A stretch of 48,042 nucleotides of DNA, taken from the NCBI GenBank assembly GCA_903927505.1, contig CAIYNF010000158.1:1-48042 (forward strand), given 5' to 3'. This stretch comes from an uncultured Bacteroidota bacterium (GTDB lineage Bacteria > Bacteroidota > Bacteroidia > UKL13-3). The notes beneath the pieces are model-generated. The model searched no databases, was not told where the DNA came from, and saw nothing but the letters and a program-made list of their open reading frames with translations. The position numbers and the translations under genes were made by a program. Every line of letters starts with the position of its first letter. The stretch's first letter is position 1. Positions 17,731 through 26,941 of the stretch are shown piece by piece.

Positions 17731-18513
17731 TTATTTTTGACTTTTCGAAGCTATTAAATGCGTTAATTCAAAATAATCTGCAACACTTAATTCTTCTGCA
17801 CGTTGTGTTGCAAATCTACCTAAATCTGCATCGCTTAAACCAAAAACAGCAATGGCATTTCTCAATTTTTTCCTTCTTTGGTTAAATGCAGTTTTAATAA
17901 TCTTTTTAAACAATATTTCATCACATGGCAATTCTGTAGCGATGCGTGTCATCCGAATTACCCCAGATTTTACTTTTGGAGGAGGAATAAACACATCTTC
18001 ATTTACAGTAAATAAATATTCCACATCATAAAATGCTTGTGTAATTACCGTAATAATGCCATAAGCCTTGCTTCTAGGTTTGGCCCCTATGCGCTCTGCC
18101 ACTTCTTTCTGAAACATGCCAACTAAAAATGGAACATGATTTTTATGGTCTAACACATGAAACACTATTTGGGAAGAAATATTATAAGGAAAATTGCCAA
18201 TTACAGCAACAGATTCAGGGAATTTTTCGCTTAAATTTAAATCTAAAAAACTTTCAAAAATAAGCCTGTCTTTCAATTGCGGGTAAGTAGCACTTAAGTA
18301 AGCTATAGACTCCGCATCCACCTCGGCAGCCCAAGTGGTGTTAGAACCAAAATCCAATAAATATTTAGTTAATACGCCCATACCTGGGCCAACTTCAAGA
18401 ATTGCGCCTGTAGGGTAAACAGTGCTTAATGCACTTACAATATTTTCGGCAATATTGGTATCCTTTAAAAAATGTTGACCTAAGTGTTTCTTAGCTTTAA
18501 CTGCTTGCATCAT
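17731..18513 (-). CDS. rsmA: 16S rRNA dimethyladenosine transferase RsmA (KsgA)
   Basis: Dimethylates two adjacent adenines of the 3'-terminal hairpin of 16S rRNA late in 30S assembly. About 260 residues, normal length. Motifs: KKHLGQHFLKD at the N-terminus, SAM motif I LEVGPGMGVLT near 42-52, EVDAES (acidic loop), the catalytic NFPYNISS (motif IV) near 108-115, and the C-terminal AFNQRRKKLRNA helix. The ATG at 18513 (or 18510) was chosen; the open frame reaches a TTG at 18522. It is divergent from pepA. Confidence 0.95.
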   Translation of the reverse strand: MMQAVKAKKHLGQHFLKDTNIAENIVSALSTVYPTGAILEVGPGMGVLTKYLLDFGSNTTWAAEVDAESIAYLSATYPQLKDRLIFESFLDLNLSEKFPESVAVIGNFPYNISSQIVFHVLDHKNHVPFLVGMFQKEVAERIGAKPRSKAYGIITVITQAFYDVEYLFTVNEDVFIPPPKVKSGVIRMTRIATELPCDEILFKKIIKTAFNQRRKKLRNAIAVFGLSDADLGRFATQRAEELSVADYFELTHLIASKSQK

Positions 18514-18672
18514 GTAATGCAAATAGAAGCTATTTGTACTAAAAATTGAAGTAAAAGTCGAAAATGAGTCTATTTTAGCTAATCCTTCTTTAAATGGAAA
18601 TTGAGAATTAAAACCTTAATATTGCCAATTGGAAGCATTTGCCTCCTTTTATTAAAGCATAGCAGCACAACC

Positions 18673-20112
18673 ATGAGTATTCAGTTTATTTCACAAGCAA
18701 AGGCCGCGGCCGAGCAATCAGAGGTTTTTATCCTTTCTAAAAAAGACAAATTAGCCAATTTAGGTTTCACAAAAACTGAAATTGCTTACATTCAAAAAAA
18801 GGAAAAAGCGGGTGATAATTATGTTTTATTGAACCAATTGAACAAGCTAAGTTTTATTCAGTTTAACGACAATTGGTCGAAAAAATCAAATGCTGCCATT
18901 TTAGAAGAATGCCGTTTATTAGGCCACAAAGTTTGTAGCGCTATTAATGCGCATCAATACAATTCTGTGTTTGTTAATTCAAATACAGAATTATCGCAAA
19001 CCATTGCAATTGCGGAGGGTATAGCCTTGAGCAATTACCAATTTCTAAAATATAAATCCGACAAGAAAAACACACATACTTTAGGGAAAATTGCTTTGGC
19101 CAACGATGCTAAAACAAAGAAAGAAACGGCCGAACTTCAAATTTTAGTGAATGCTGTATACAACGCAAGAACATGGGTGAACGAACCTCAATCGTATTTA
19201 GATGCTGTTGTGTTTGCCAAAGAAATTAAAGCGCTTGCCAACAAAAGCGGTTTAAAATGTGAGGTGTTAAATAAAAAGCAAATTGAAGCCCTAAAAATGG
19301 GTGGATTATTAGCCGTAAATAAAGGAAGTAAAACGCCTCCAACATTTAGCATTTTAGAACACAAACCCAAAAATGCCAAAAACAAAAAACCATTGGTTTT
19401 AGTGGGCAAAGGCGTTGTATACGATACGGGAGGATTGAGTTTGAAGCCAACTCCCAATTCTATGGATACCATGAAATGTGACATGGCAGGTGCGGCAGCT
19501 GTAGTTTCGGCTATTTCGGCTATTTCATTGGCACAGCTTCCATACCATGTAATTGCATTGGTACCTTCTACAGACAACAGACCGGGCGAAAATGCCTACA
19601 CTCCTGGCGATGTGGTTACCATGTACGATGGACAAACAGTGGAAGTATTAAATACAGATGCTGAAGGCAGAATGCTATTAGGTGATGCCTTGGCTTATGC
19701 AAAAAAATACCAACCATCTTTGGTTTTAGATTTCGCAACACTAACAGGTGCCGCTGCTGCAGCCATTGGCTCTTTTGGAACCGTGTGCATGGGAACAGCT
19801 GATGAAAAAATAAAAAATCAACTGAAAATTGCAGGTGAAACCACTCATGAGCGATTGGTGGAGTTTCCTTTTTGGGATGATTATGCCAAGCTTATCAATA
19901 GTGATTTAGCCGATATGAAAAACATTGGCGGTCCGGTTGGTGGAGCCATTACAGCTGGAAAATTCTTGGAAAAATTTACCGATTACCCTTGGATGCATTT
20001 TGATATAGCTGGTCCAGCTTTTTTAAATGCAGCCGACCAATACCGTGGCAAGCAGGGAACAGGTGTAGGTGTTAGATTGATATTTGAATTCGTGAAACAA
20101 TTGAGCAAATAA
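18673..20112 (+). CDS. pepA: Leucyl aminopeptidase, M17 family
   Basis: Cytosolic dizinc exopeptidase that removes N-terminal residues from peptides; 479 residues from the ATG at 18673. The catalytic C-domain is complete: GKGVVYDTGGLSLKPT (metal/catalytic Lys near 246), MDTMKCDMAGAA, and the M17 signature NTDAEGRMLLGD near 325-336, including the bicarbonate-binding Arg. The N-domain is short and diverged. The frame is open to a TTG at 18601, adding 24 residues that look like a signal peptide (ILPIGSICLLLL); an exported form therefore cannot be fully excluded, but MSIQFISQ is the more likely start for this family. Confidence 0.92.
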   Translation: MSIQFISQAKAAAEQSEVFILSKKDKLANLGFTKTEIAYIQKKEKAGDNYVLLNQLNKLSFIQFNDNWSKKSNAAILEECRLLGHKVCSAINAHQYNSVFVNSNTELSQTIAIAEGIALSNYQFLKYKSDKKNTHTLGKIALANDAKTKKETAELQILVNAVYNARTWVNEPQSYLDAVVFAKEIKALANKSGLKCEVLNKKQIEALKMGGLLAVNKGSKTPPTFSILEHKPKNAKNKKPLVLVGKGVVYDTGGLSLKPTPNSMDTMKCDMAGAAAVVSAISAISLAQLPYHVIALVPSTDNRPGENAYTPGDVVTMYDGQTVEVLNTDAEGRMLLGDALAYAKKYQPSLVLDFATLTGAAAAAIGSFGTVCMGTADEKIKNQLKIAGETTHERLVEFPFWDDYAKLINSDLADMKNIGGPVGGAITAGKFLEKFTDYPWMHFDIAGPAFLNAADQYRGKQGTGVGVRLIFEFVKQLSK

Positions 20113-20138
20113 CCTTGCTTTAAAATGGAATTAGTAAA

Positions 20139-21206
20139 ATGAGTAAATTACCAATAATAGGTATAACCATGGGTGATATGAATAGTATTGCCACAGAAGT
20201 TATTATAAAAACATTAGTTGATCACCGCATTAATGATTATTGCATCCCCGTGGTGTATGGTTCGCCAAAAGTTATTTCCTATTGGAAAAAAATTATTGGT
20301 TTACCCGACTTCCAATTGAACATTATTACTAATTTGGATCAGCTTAACCCAAAGCGCTCAAATATTTTGGTTTGTTGGGAAGAAGAAACCGAAATTAAAC
20401 CTGGCGAGGCAACTGAATTGGCTGGTAAATACGCATTTAAAGCTTTGGAAGCCGCTACCAAAGATGCTGTTGCCGGAAAATTACACGCTATTGTAACAGC
20501 ACCCTTAAATAAAAATACAGTAAGCGCCACAAGTCCAAATTTTAAAGGACATACAGAATATCTGGCACAACAAGCGGGTTCGGATCATTTAATGGTGCTT
20601 ACGGCAGATGAACTTAAAATGGCATTGGTTACAGGCCATATGCCCGTTAAAGATGTGTCTGCAGCCTTAAGTATTGAATTGATTCAAAACAAAATTAAAT
20701 TGTTAAACGATAGCCTAAAACAAGATTTCGGTATTGTAAAGCCTAGAATTGCCGTTTTAGGATTGAACCCACATGCTGGCGACAATGGCCTTTTGGGCAG
20801 TGAAGAAAAGGAAATAATAATCCCTGCAGTAGATCGTGCTAAAAACGATAAGCAAATTTTGGTGATGGGCCCCTACCCTGCAGATGGCTTTTTTGGTTCG
20901 AACCAATACAAAAAGTTTGACGGCATTTTGGCAATGTACCACGACCAAGGTTTGGTACCCTTTAAATATGCGGCCTTTGATTCTGGGGTTAACTTTACGG
21001 CAGGCTTGCCATTTGTAAGAACTTCTCCCGACCACGGAACAGCCTTTGATATTGCCGGTAAAAATGAGGCAAACGAACAATCGATGCGAAATGCCTTGTA
21101 TTTGGCAGTAGATATTTGGGCCCAAAGAAACAATTTCAAGGAAATTAATGAAAATCCGCTCCCAATGAACCCAGGAAAAAGGGAACGCTTTAGAATTGAT
21201 TTTTAA
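20139..21206 (+). CDS. pdxA: 4-hydroxythreonine-4-phosphate dehydrogenase PdxA
   Basis: Oxidises 4-phosphohydroxy-L-threonine in the DXP-dependent pyridoxal phosphate pathway. 355 residues, full length. Family motifs: PIIGITMGDMNSI at the N-terminus (usually GDPAGIG, here altered to GDMNSIATE), VTAPLNKNTVS, FKGHTEYLA with the first metal His, LNPHAGDNG with the second, MYHDQGLVPFK with the third, and TSPDHGTAFDIAGK near the C-terminus. It follows pepA by 26 bp and is probably co-transcribed. The changed glycine-rich start motif is seen in some Bacteroidota PdxA proteins as well, as far as I recall. Confidence 0.93.
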   Translation: MSKLPIIGITMGDMNSIATEVIIKTLVDHRINDYCIPVVYGSPKVISYWKKIIGLPDFQLNIITNLDQLNPKRSNILVCWEEETEIKPGEATELAGKYAFKALEAATKDAVAGKLHAIVTAPLNKNTVSATSPNFKGHTEYLAQQAGSDHLMVLTADELKMALVTGHMPVKDVSAALSIELIQNKIKLLNDSLKQDFGIVKPRIAVLGLNPHAGDNGLLGSEEKEIIIPAVDRAKNDKQILVMGPYPADGFFGSNQYKKFDGILAMYHDQGLVPFKYAAFDSGVNFTAGLPFVRTSPDHGTAFDIAGKNEANEQSMRNALYLAVDIWAQRNNFKEINENPLPMNPGKRERFRIDF

Positions 21207-21295
21207 TAAATTTAGTTTTTTTGACCTAAATAGAGGGGGTTTAGACCCCCAAACTCAATTTAGTGACTTGATTTTCAAGTAATTTTCAAAAATAA
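21207..21295 (+). other. Intergenic hairpins after pdxA
   Basis: Two short inverted repeats: GGGGGT/ACCCCC with a TTAG loop (21235-21250), and ACTTG/CAAGT with a 5-base loop (21266-21280). Neither is followed by a clear T tract on the plus strand, so they are weak terminator candidates or leader structures. Confidence 0.4.
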
Positions 21296-21326
21296 TTGAG
21301 TTTTTTACCACCAAACCTTATCTTTG
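21296..21326 (+). promoter_or_regulatory. Bacteroidota-type promoter for the yceD-rpmF-plsX-fabH operon
   Basis: TTG (21296-21298) is followed after 20 bases by TATCTTTG (21319-21326), a perfect TAnnTTTG -7 element. Transcription would start near 21332, a few bases before the ATG at 21339. This element also rules out the TTG at 21324 as the start codon of the gene. Confidence 0.65.
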
Positions 21327-21338
21327 CGAGCTATTATA

Positions 21339-21899
21339 ATGGGAACGAGGTCGAAAGCATACCTAATTGAATTCAATAAGCTTGTTGCAGGGCAAAACGA
21401 ATTTGATTTTACTTTAGATAAACAGTTTTTATCGGAATTGGAATATGCGCCGATAGAAAATTGTGAAGTTAAAGTAGACTTAAAGTTAATAAAATCAGAA
21501 CATATGTATGACCTGAGGTTTGACTTTAATGGAAAAGCAAGGGTAGCCTGCGACACTTGTGCAGAGGAGATAGATTTGCCAATTCATCAAAAATTTGGCT
21601 TACTTATTAAACTCAGTGAGGTAAACAATTTCGATGACAGCGAGATTATTTACATTGCGCGCACAGAAATAGACTTCGACCTAAAGCAGTATTTGTATGA
21701 AAGCCTATTATTAGCGCTTCCACCCAAGAAAAACTGCGATGATTTAGCCGATCCAAAGCCATGTAACGAAGAGGTATTGGATAGATTGAACCATATAGAG
21801 GAATTTGATGAAGATGAGGAAGATATAGCTGATGGAGAGGGAGACTCCCCAAAAGACAATGATCCTCGTTGGAATAAATTAAAAGATTTGCTTAACTAA
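21339..21899 (+). CDS. yceD: DUF177/YceD family protein
   Basis: 186-residue protein of the YceD family, which in many bacteria is encoded directly before rpmF and is linked to 23S rRNA or ribosome biogenesis. The conserved ARVACDTCAEEIDLP motif (about 64-78) carries the family CxxC, followed by acidic segments; a second Cys cluster (NCDDLADPKPC) lies near 131-141. The C-terminal EFDEDEEDIADGEGD is strongly acidic, and the family ending DPRWNKLKDLL is present. The ATG at 21339 was chosen because the -7 element lies immediately upstream. rpmF follows after 24 bp. Confidence 0.88.
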   Translation: MGTRSKAYLIEFNKLVAGQNEFDFTLDKQFLSELEYAPIENCEVKVDLKLIKSEHMYDLRFDFNGKARVACDTCAEEIDLPIHQKFGLLIKLSEVNNFDDSEIIYIARTEIDFDLKQYLYESLLLALPPKKNCDDLADPKPCNEEVLDRLNHIEEFDEDEEDIADGEGDSPKDNDPRWNKLKDLLN

Positions 21900-21908
21900 A
21901 AAATTAAT

Positions 21909-21914
21909 AAGGAG
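21909..21914 (+). promoter_or_regulatory. Shine-Dalgarno site of rpmF
   Basis: AAGGAG lies 9 bases before the rpmF ATG at 21924. Clear Shine-Dalgarno sites are uncommon in this window, so a good one at a ribosomal protein gene is worth marking. Confidence 0.6.
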
Positions 21915-21923
21915 ACATATAAA

Positions 21924-22109
21924 ATGCCAAATCCAAAACGTAAAATCTCAAACTCAAGACGCGATAAGCGCAGAACGCACTACAAAGGCGCTAACCCAAC
22001 TACATCTGTAGATGCAACTTCAGGCGAAACACACTTGCGTCACCGCGTAACTGCAAACGGTTACTACAAAGGCAAATTGGCCTTTCCAGATATGCAAAAA
22101 GATATCTAA
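21924..22109 (+). CDS. rpmF: 50S ribosomal protein bL32
   Basis: 61-residue ribosomal protein with the typical start [20 protein letters not shown], then [15 protein letters not shown]. The four zinc-binding cysteines of some bL32 proteins are missing (a zinc-independent form, with [12 protein letters not shown] in the place of the first pair). It stands in the usual yceD-rpmF-plsX-fabH order. Confidence 0.97.
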   Translation: MPNPKRKISNSRRDKRRTHYKGANPTTSVDATSGETHLRHRVTANGYYKGKLAFPDMQKDI

Positions 22110-22142
22110 TTGCTTATTATTTCCCGCTGAAATTCCGTTTTA

Positions 22143-23102
22143 ATGAAAATAGGTTTTGACATTATGGGGGGCGATTATGCCCCAAAGGAAGCAATTGCCG
22201 GTGCAATTTTTGCCCAAAAGGAACTTGGCGACAAAACGAAAATCGTTTTAATAGGCGATAGGGACCAGGCAATTCACCACCTTCAAAACGAAGGTGCCAA
22301 TCCTGACGACTTTGAAATTGTTCATACTACCGAGGTAATTGGTATGGGTGAACATCCTACAAAAGCCATTTCACAAAAGAAAGACTCTAGTATTTCTGTT
22401 GGTTTTGGACTTTTAGCCCATAAAAAAATTGACGCCTTTGTTAGCGCCGGTAACACGGGAGCTATGCTTGTTGGTGCAATGTTTTCTGTAAAACCAATTG
22501 AAGGTGTAATTAGACCTTGTATTACCGCAATGGTGCCTAAGGCTAAAGGCGGTGTTGGTTTAATCTTAGATGTTGGAGCCAATGCAGATTGTAAACCAGA
22601 CGTACTCTACCAATTCGGAATTTTAGGCTCCCTTCTTTTGCAACATGTATACAAAATGCCCGACCCTAAAGTTGGCTTATTAAGTATTGGCGAAGAGAAA
22701 GAAAAAGGAAACTTGGTGACCATTTCGGCGCACCATATGATGGAAGATACTAATCATTTTCATTTTATTGGAAATGTTGAAGGTAGAGACATCATATCCG
22801 ACAAAGTAGATGTGATAGTTTGTGAAGGATTTACTGGCAATGTAGTATTGAAAGCACTTGAATCTATGCACTATGTGCTTCGTAAACGTGGCATTGAAGA
22901 CGATTATTTAGAAAGTTTTAACTACGAGAATTTTGGAGGTACGCCAATTTTAGGCGTAAATGCGCCAGTAATTATTGGACATGGCATTTCTAATGCCAAA
23001 GCCTTCAAAAATATGATTTTATCGGCACGTGATGTGGTTGATTCCAACTTGGTTCAAATCATACATGATGCCTTTCAAAACCTCGTTCCACCCTCACAAT
23101 AA
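22143..23102 (+). CDS. plsX: Phosphate acyltransferase PlsX
   Basis: Converts acyl-ACP to acyl phosphate, the first step of phosphatidic acid synthesis with PlsY. 319 residues, normal length. Family blocks: [17 protein letters not shown] at the N-terminus, [29 protein letters not shown] in the middle, [12 protein letters not shown], and [15 protein letters not shown] with [15 protein letters not shown] near the end. Its stop overlaps the fabH start by one base (TAATG), so the two are translationally coupled. Confidence 0.97.
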   Translation: MKIGFDIMGGDYAPKEAIAGAIFAQKELGDKTKIVLIGDRDQAIHHLQNEGANPDDFEIVHTTEVIGMGEHPTKAISQKKDSSISVGFGLLAHKKIDAFVSAGNTGAMLVGAMFSVKPIEGVIRPCITAMVPKAKGGVGLILDVGANADCKPDVLYQFGILGSLLLQHVYKMPDPKVGLLSIGEEKEKGNLVTISAHHMMEDTNHFHFIGNVEGRDIISDKVDVIVCEGFTGNVVLKALESMHYVLRKRGIEDDYLESFNYENFGGTPILGVNAPVIIGHGISNAKAFKNMILSARDVVDSNLVQIIHDAFQNLVPPSQ

Positions 23103-24109
23103 TGACAAAAATTACTGCAGCTATTACAGCAATTAATGGATACGTTCCACCTGATTTGCTAACCAATAAAGATTTGGAATTGCTGGTAGACACTTCCGAC
23201 GAGTGGATAACCTCTCGCACTGGAATTAAAGAACGACATATATTAAAAGGTGCTGGTTTGGCTACTTCAGATATGGCGGTAGAAGCAGTAAATGGCTTGT
23301 TAAAAAAACGTGGTATTTCTGCAGAAGAAATTGATTTGATTATTGTGGCAACTGTAACGCCCGATATGGTTTTCCCTTCAACAGCCTGCATTTTAGCCGA
23401 TAAAATTGGTGCAAAAAACGCCTTTGCTTATGATTTAATGGCAGCCTGCTCTGGCTTCCTTTTCTCTTTGCAAACTGGCGCAACCTTTATTGAGGCTGGA
23501 AAATATAAAAAAGTACTAGTTGTAGGCGGAGATAAAATGTCGTCTATTATTGATTATACCGACCGTAACACTTGTATTATTTTTGGGGATGGTTGCGGTG
23601 CCGTTCTATTAGAACCCAATACAGAAGGTTTAGGTATCATTGACTCAGTTTTAAAATCTGATGGCAATGGCCGTCATTTTTTACACCAAAAAGCGGGTGG
23701 ATCTTTAAAACCACCTACACATGAAACCATTGATGCGAAAGAACATTTCGTATTTCAAGATGGAAAATCGGTATTTAAATTTGCGGTTACCAATATGGCT
23801 GATGTTTCTGCCCAAATTATGGAAAGAAACAATTTAACTGCCGATGATATTAGTTGGTTGGTTCCACATCAAGCTAATTTGAGAATTATTGATGCAACAG
23901 CAGAAAGAATGGGCCTAAGTAAAGAAAAAGTAATGATAAACATTGACAGGTATGGAAATACCACCAATGGCACATTACCTCTTTGTTTATGGGAATGGGA
24001 AAGCAAATTAAAAAAAGGCGATAACTTGGTATTGGCTGCTTTTGGTGGAGGTTTTACTTGGGGAGCCATTTATTTAAAATGGGCTTACGACACCCCTGCT
24101 GAAAAGTAA
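23102..24109 (+). CDS. fabH: 3-oxoacyl-ACP synthase III (FabH)
   Basis: Starts fatty acid synthesis by condensing an acyl-CoA primer with malonyl-ACP. The Cys-His-Asn triad is complete: C116 in MAACSGFLF, His near 255 in VPHQANLRI, and Asn near 285 in [12 protein letters not shown]. 335 residues, full length; the SRTGIKERH block near 38-46 and the FGGGFTWGA end are typical. Branched-chain primers are likely in Bacteroidota, which fits the branched-chain E1 enzyme at 31-33 kb. Overlaps plsX by one base. Confidence 0.96.
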   Translation: MTKITAAITAINGYVPPDLLTNKDLELLVDTSDEWITSRTGIKERHILKGAGLATSDMAVEAVNGLLKKRGISAEEIDLIIVATVTPDMVFPSTACILADKIGAKNAFAYDLMAACSGFLFSLQTGATFIEAGKYKKVLVVGGDKMSSIIDYTDRNTCIIFGDGCGAVLLEPNTEGLGIIDSVLKSDGNGRHFLHQKAGGSLKPPTHETIDAKEHFVFQDGKSVFKFAVTNMADVSAQIMERNNLTADDISWLVPHQANLRIIDATAERMGLSKEKVMINIDRYGNTTNGTLPLCLWEWESKLKKGDNLVLAAFGGGFTWGAIYLKWAYDTPAEK

Positions 24110-24132
24110 TTTTGGCAAAATTTCCAAAAGAG

Positions 24133-24162
24133 TTTGCCTTTTCATTTTTTTAGATAATTTTG
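24133..24162 (+). promoter_or_regulatory. Bacteroidota-type promoter for accB-accC
   Basis: TTTG (24133-24136) is followed after 18 bases by TAATTTTG (24155-24162), a perfect TAnnTTTG element. A start near 24169 would leave a leader of about 13 nt before the accB ATG. Confidence 0.6.
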
Positions 24163-24181
24163 ACTTATTAATACGAATATT

Positions 24182-24640
24182 ATGGAATTAAAAGAAATAA
24201 AAGAACTAATTAAATTGGTTTCTGACTCAGGTGTTTCTGAAGTAGATATTACAAAAGGTGATTTCAAAATTGCCATCAAAAAGCACGAAGAAAAAACTGT
24301 TGTAATGCAAGCACCACAAGCTTATGCACCAACCCAAGCGCCAGCAGCAATTGAAAGATTAGAGGCTCCAGCAGTAAAAACAGAAACTGTTGCAGGTAAT
24401 TTTATTACCATTAAATCGCCAATGATTGGAACCTACTACAAATCGCAATCACCAGATAAAGCAGCATTTGTACAAGTGGGTGATGAAATAAAAGTTGGTC
24501 AGGTTTTGTGCATCGTAGAAGCCATGAAATTATTCAATGAAATTGAATCAGAGGTTTCTGGTAAAATTGTGAAAATATTGGTAGAGAATGCCTCTCCAAT
24601 TGAATACGACCAGCCATTGTTCTTGGTTGAACCTAAATAA
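24182..24640 (+). CDS. accB: Acetyl-CoA carboxylase biotin carboxyl carrier protein
   Basis: Carries the biotin between biotin carboxylase and carboxyltransferase. 152 residues: an N-terminal helix (ELKEIKELIKLVSDSGV), a flexible Ala/Pro/Gln linker (about 45-75), and a C-terminal biotinyl domain with the biotinylation motif VEAMKLFNEIE, target K116. The thumb preceding it (SPMIGTYYKSQSPDKAAFV) is typical of AccB. accC follows after 56 bp. Confidence 0.96.
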   Translation: MELKEIKELIKLVSDSGVSEVDITKGDFKIAIKKHEEKTVVMQAPQAYAPTQAPAAIERLEAPAVKTETVAGNFITIKSPMIGTYYKSQSPDKAAFVQVGDEIKVGQVLCIVEAMKLFNEIESEVSGKIVKILVENASPIEYDQPLFLVEPK

Positions 24641-24696
24641 TTTACCCCCGGTAAATTCATTTCAAATTCAATTGCTTTCATAAATTTAAACTTCAA

Positions 24697-26043
24697 ATGT
24701 TCAAAAAAATACTCATAGCCAATAGAGGAGAAATTGCCTTAAGAATTATCCGTACTGCGCGAGAGATGGGGATTAAAACCGTTGCCGTATATTCTACTGC
24801 CGACCGTGATAGCCTTCATGTTCGATTTGCAGACGAAGCGGTTTGTATTGGTCCTCCCCCATCGGCGCAATCTTACTTAAGTATTCCAAATATTATTGCT
24901 GCAGCTGAAATTACCAATGCAGACGCTATACATCCTGGTTATGGTTTCCTTTCTGAGAATGCTAAATTCTCTCAAGTATGCCGTGATCATGGTATTAAGT
25001 TTATTGGCGCAAGCCCAGAGATGATTAACTCTATGGGCGATAAAGCAAACGCAAAAGATACCATGAGGAAAGCAGGTGTGCCTGTGGTTCCTGGATCTGA
25101 TGGTTTAATTAGCGGCCCAGAAGAAGGCATAAAAATTGCCAAAGAAATTGGCTATCCTGTAATTATCAAAGCTACTGCCGGTGGCGGTGGCAGAGGGATG
25201 CGCATTATTTGGAACGACGAAGAGTTTGAAAAAAATTGGGACAGTGCCAAACAAGAATCTGCCGCAGCTTTTGGAAACGATGGTATCTACATGGAAAAAT
25301 TTGTAGAAGAACCTCGTCATATAGAAATTCAATTGGCAGGTGATCAATACGGAAAAGTTTGTCACCTCTCTGAAAGAGACTGTTCGATCCAACGCAGACA
25401 TCAAAAATTGGTTGAGGAAAGTCCTTCTCCATTTATGACAGATGAATTGCGTGAAGCCATGGGAAATGCAGCCGTTGCTGGTGCATCCGCCATTGGCTAT
25501 GAAGGTTTGGGAACCATTGAATTTCTGGTTGACAAGCACAGAAATTTCTACTTCATGGAAATGAATACCCGTATACAAGTTGAACATCCAGTTACTGAAG
25601 AAGTAATTAATTTCGACTTGGTAAAAGAGCAAATTTTAATTGCTGCTGGTGTTCCAATTAGTGGTAGAAATTATTATCCATCACGCCACTCTATTGAAGT
25701 GCGTATCAATGCGGAAGACCCATACAATAATTTTCGTCCTACACCGGGAAGAATAGACTACTTGCACAAACCAGGTGGCCATGGTGTGAGGGTTGATACC
25801 CATATTTACGCAGGATATACCATTCCAAGTAATTATGATAGTATGATTGCAAAAATGATTGTTACGGCACAAACACGTGAAGAAGCAATTATTAAAATGG
25901 AAAGAGCCTTGGGTGAATTTATTATTGAAGGTCCTGGATTAAAAACTACCATTCCTCTTCAAATGAAATTGATGCAAAATGAAGATTTCAAAAAAGGTAA
26001 TTTCACTACTGCCTTCATGAATACTTTTGATATCAATAAATAA
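24697..26043 (+). CDS. accC: Biotin carboxylase subunit of acetyl-CoA carboxylase
   Basis: ATP-grasp enzyme that carboxylates biotin on AccB. 448 residues, full length. Motifs: [17 protein letters not shown] at the start, [13 protein letters not shown], the glycine-rich ATP loop [12 protein letters not shown] near 155-166, [14 protein letters not shown], and [15 protein letters not shown] in the catalytic core, with FRPTPGRI in the C-domain. It forms an operon with accB and is closed by a strong terminator. Confidence 0.97.
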   Translation: MFKKILIANRGEIALRIIRTAREMGIKTVAVYSTADRDSLHVRFADEAVCIGPPPSAQSYLSIPNIIAAAEITNADAIHPGYGFLSENAKFSQVCRDHGIKFIGASPEMINSMGDKANAKDTMRKAGVPVVPGSDGLISGPEEGIKIAKEIGYPVIIKATAGGGGRGMRIIWNDEEFEKNWDSAKQESAAAFGNDGIYMEKFVEEPRHIEIQLAGDQYGKVCHLSERDCSIQRRHQKLVEESPSPFMTDELREAMGNAAVAGASAIGYEGLGTIEFLVDKHRNFYFMEMNTRIQVEHPVTEEVINFDLVKEQILIAAGVPISGRNYYPSRHSIEVRINAEDPYNNFRPTPGRIDYLHKPGGHGVRVDTHIYAGYTIPSNYDSMIAKMIVTAQTREEAIIKMERALGEFIIEGPGLKTTIPLQMKLMQNEDFKKGNFTTAFMNTFDINK

Positions 26044-26054
26044 TTAATTAAAAC

Positions 26055-26092
26055 AAAAAGGAGTCGAAACATCAGTTTCGGCTCCTTTTTTT
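26055..26092 (+). terminator. Rho-independent terminator of accB-accC
   Basis: A 16-bp stem (26055-26070 with 26075-26090, one G-T wobble; core GGAG..CGAAAC) with an ATCA loop runs into seven T. Confidence 0.9.
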
Positions 26093-26104
26093 ATGCAAAA
26101 TTGA

Positions 26105-26338
26105 ATGCTAGAATTCTTAATCATGCAGCTTATTTATCCGCCAATAATGGGCTATTTGGCCACTACCAAAGGCTATAGATACTGGACATGGGCAATTATT
26201 GGATTCTTTGTTCCAGTGGTTTCAATCTTCATTTTATTTGCTTTAAAGAAACGCCCTATTAAAATAGATGAATCTAAAATAGTTACCTATGAGTGCAAGG
26301 ACAAGGTGCTATTTAGAAAAGACGAGCTATTTGTTTGA
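26105..26338 (+). CDS. Small two-helix membrane protein of unknown function
   Basis: 77 residues. A first hydrophobic segment (LEFLIMQLIYPPIMGYLA) and a second (WTWAIIGFFVPVVSIFILFAL) are separated by a short TTKGYRY turn; a basic KKRP and a charged cytoplasmic tail follow. No family was recognised. The GYRYWTWAIIGFFVP turn resembles small bacterial membrane proteins seen beside many genes, which gives no function. It starts 13 bases after the accC terminator and no promoter is clear, so expression is uncertain. A real gene is favoured because the hydrophobic pattern is so regular. Confidence 0.5.
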   Translation: MLEFLIMQLIYPPIMGYLATTKGYRYWTWAIIGFFVPVVSIFILFALKKRPIKIDESKIVTYECKDKVLFRKDELFV

Positions 26339-26386
26339 TCAAATTGCCATTAGCAAAAATGCAGCAACAAAGCTATTTTTGTTTCT

Positions 26387-26941
26387 ATGCGTAGCCTTTT
26401 CATTTTTTTGAGTTTTTTATTGATTGAAAGCAATACCAATTTAACACAAATTGAATTGACAAATCTTTCAGGCCAAATAGAAAAAATCAACTTAGCAAAA
26501 GGCCCTAAAGGAACGGTATTGTTTTTCCTTTCACCTGAATGTCCGCTATGCCAAAGTTACTCATTAACCATCAATAAGCTACAAAAGACCTACGCAAACA
26601 AAGGGTTTCAGTTTATTGCCATCATTCCAGGGAAAGAATTTTCTAAAGAAAGTGTCATTGAATTTAGAAACCATTACCAATTAAAGGGACTGCAATTTTG
26701 GTTCGACCCAAAACTTGAATTGGTTAAATTTACCCAAGCAAGTATTACCCCAGAAGCAATTGTATTTAATGCAAAAGGACAGAAATTATACCAAGGAAGA
26801 ATAGACAATTGGGCTTATGAATTGGCAAGAAAACGCAAGGTAATTACCGCGCATGAATTACAAGATGTGTTAATACAATTGGATCAAAAGAAGGAAGTAA
26901 AATTCCGTAAAACCAAAGCTGTAGGATGTTTTATCAATTAA
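26387..26941 (+). CDS. Redoxin/thioredoxin-like exported protein paired with a cytochrome c-copper protein
   Basis: 184 residues with a short hydrophobic N-terminus (SLFIFLSFLLIES) that may act as signal peptide or anchor, then a thioredoxin fold of the AhpC/TSA-redoxin type. The motif FFLSPECPLCQSY (about 46-58) has a CPLC active site; FWFDPKLELVKF and TPEAIVFNAKGQKLYQGRIDNW are the later core strands. The end KTKAVGCFI is the closing motif of redoxins linked to copper monooxygenase-like proteins, and the next gene is exactly such a protein, overlapping by 16 bp. Inferred role: reduction or assembly of that partner in the periplasm. A perfect -7 element TATTTTTG (26374-26381) lies 5 bases before the ATG. 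Confidence 0.85.
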   Translation: MRSLFIFLSFLLIESNTNLTQIELTNLSGQIEKINLAKGPKGTVLFFLSPECPLCQSYSLTINKLQKTYANKGFQFIAIIPGKEFSKESVIEFRNHYQLKGLQFWFDPKLELVKFTQASITPEAIVFNAKGQKLYQGRIDNWAYELARKRKVITAHELQDVLIQLDQKKEVKFRKTKAVGCFIN

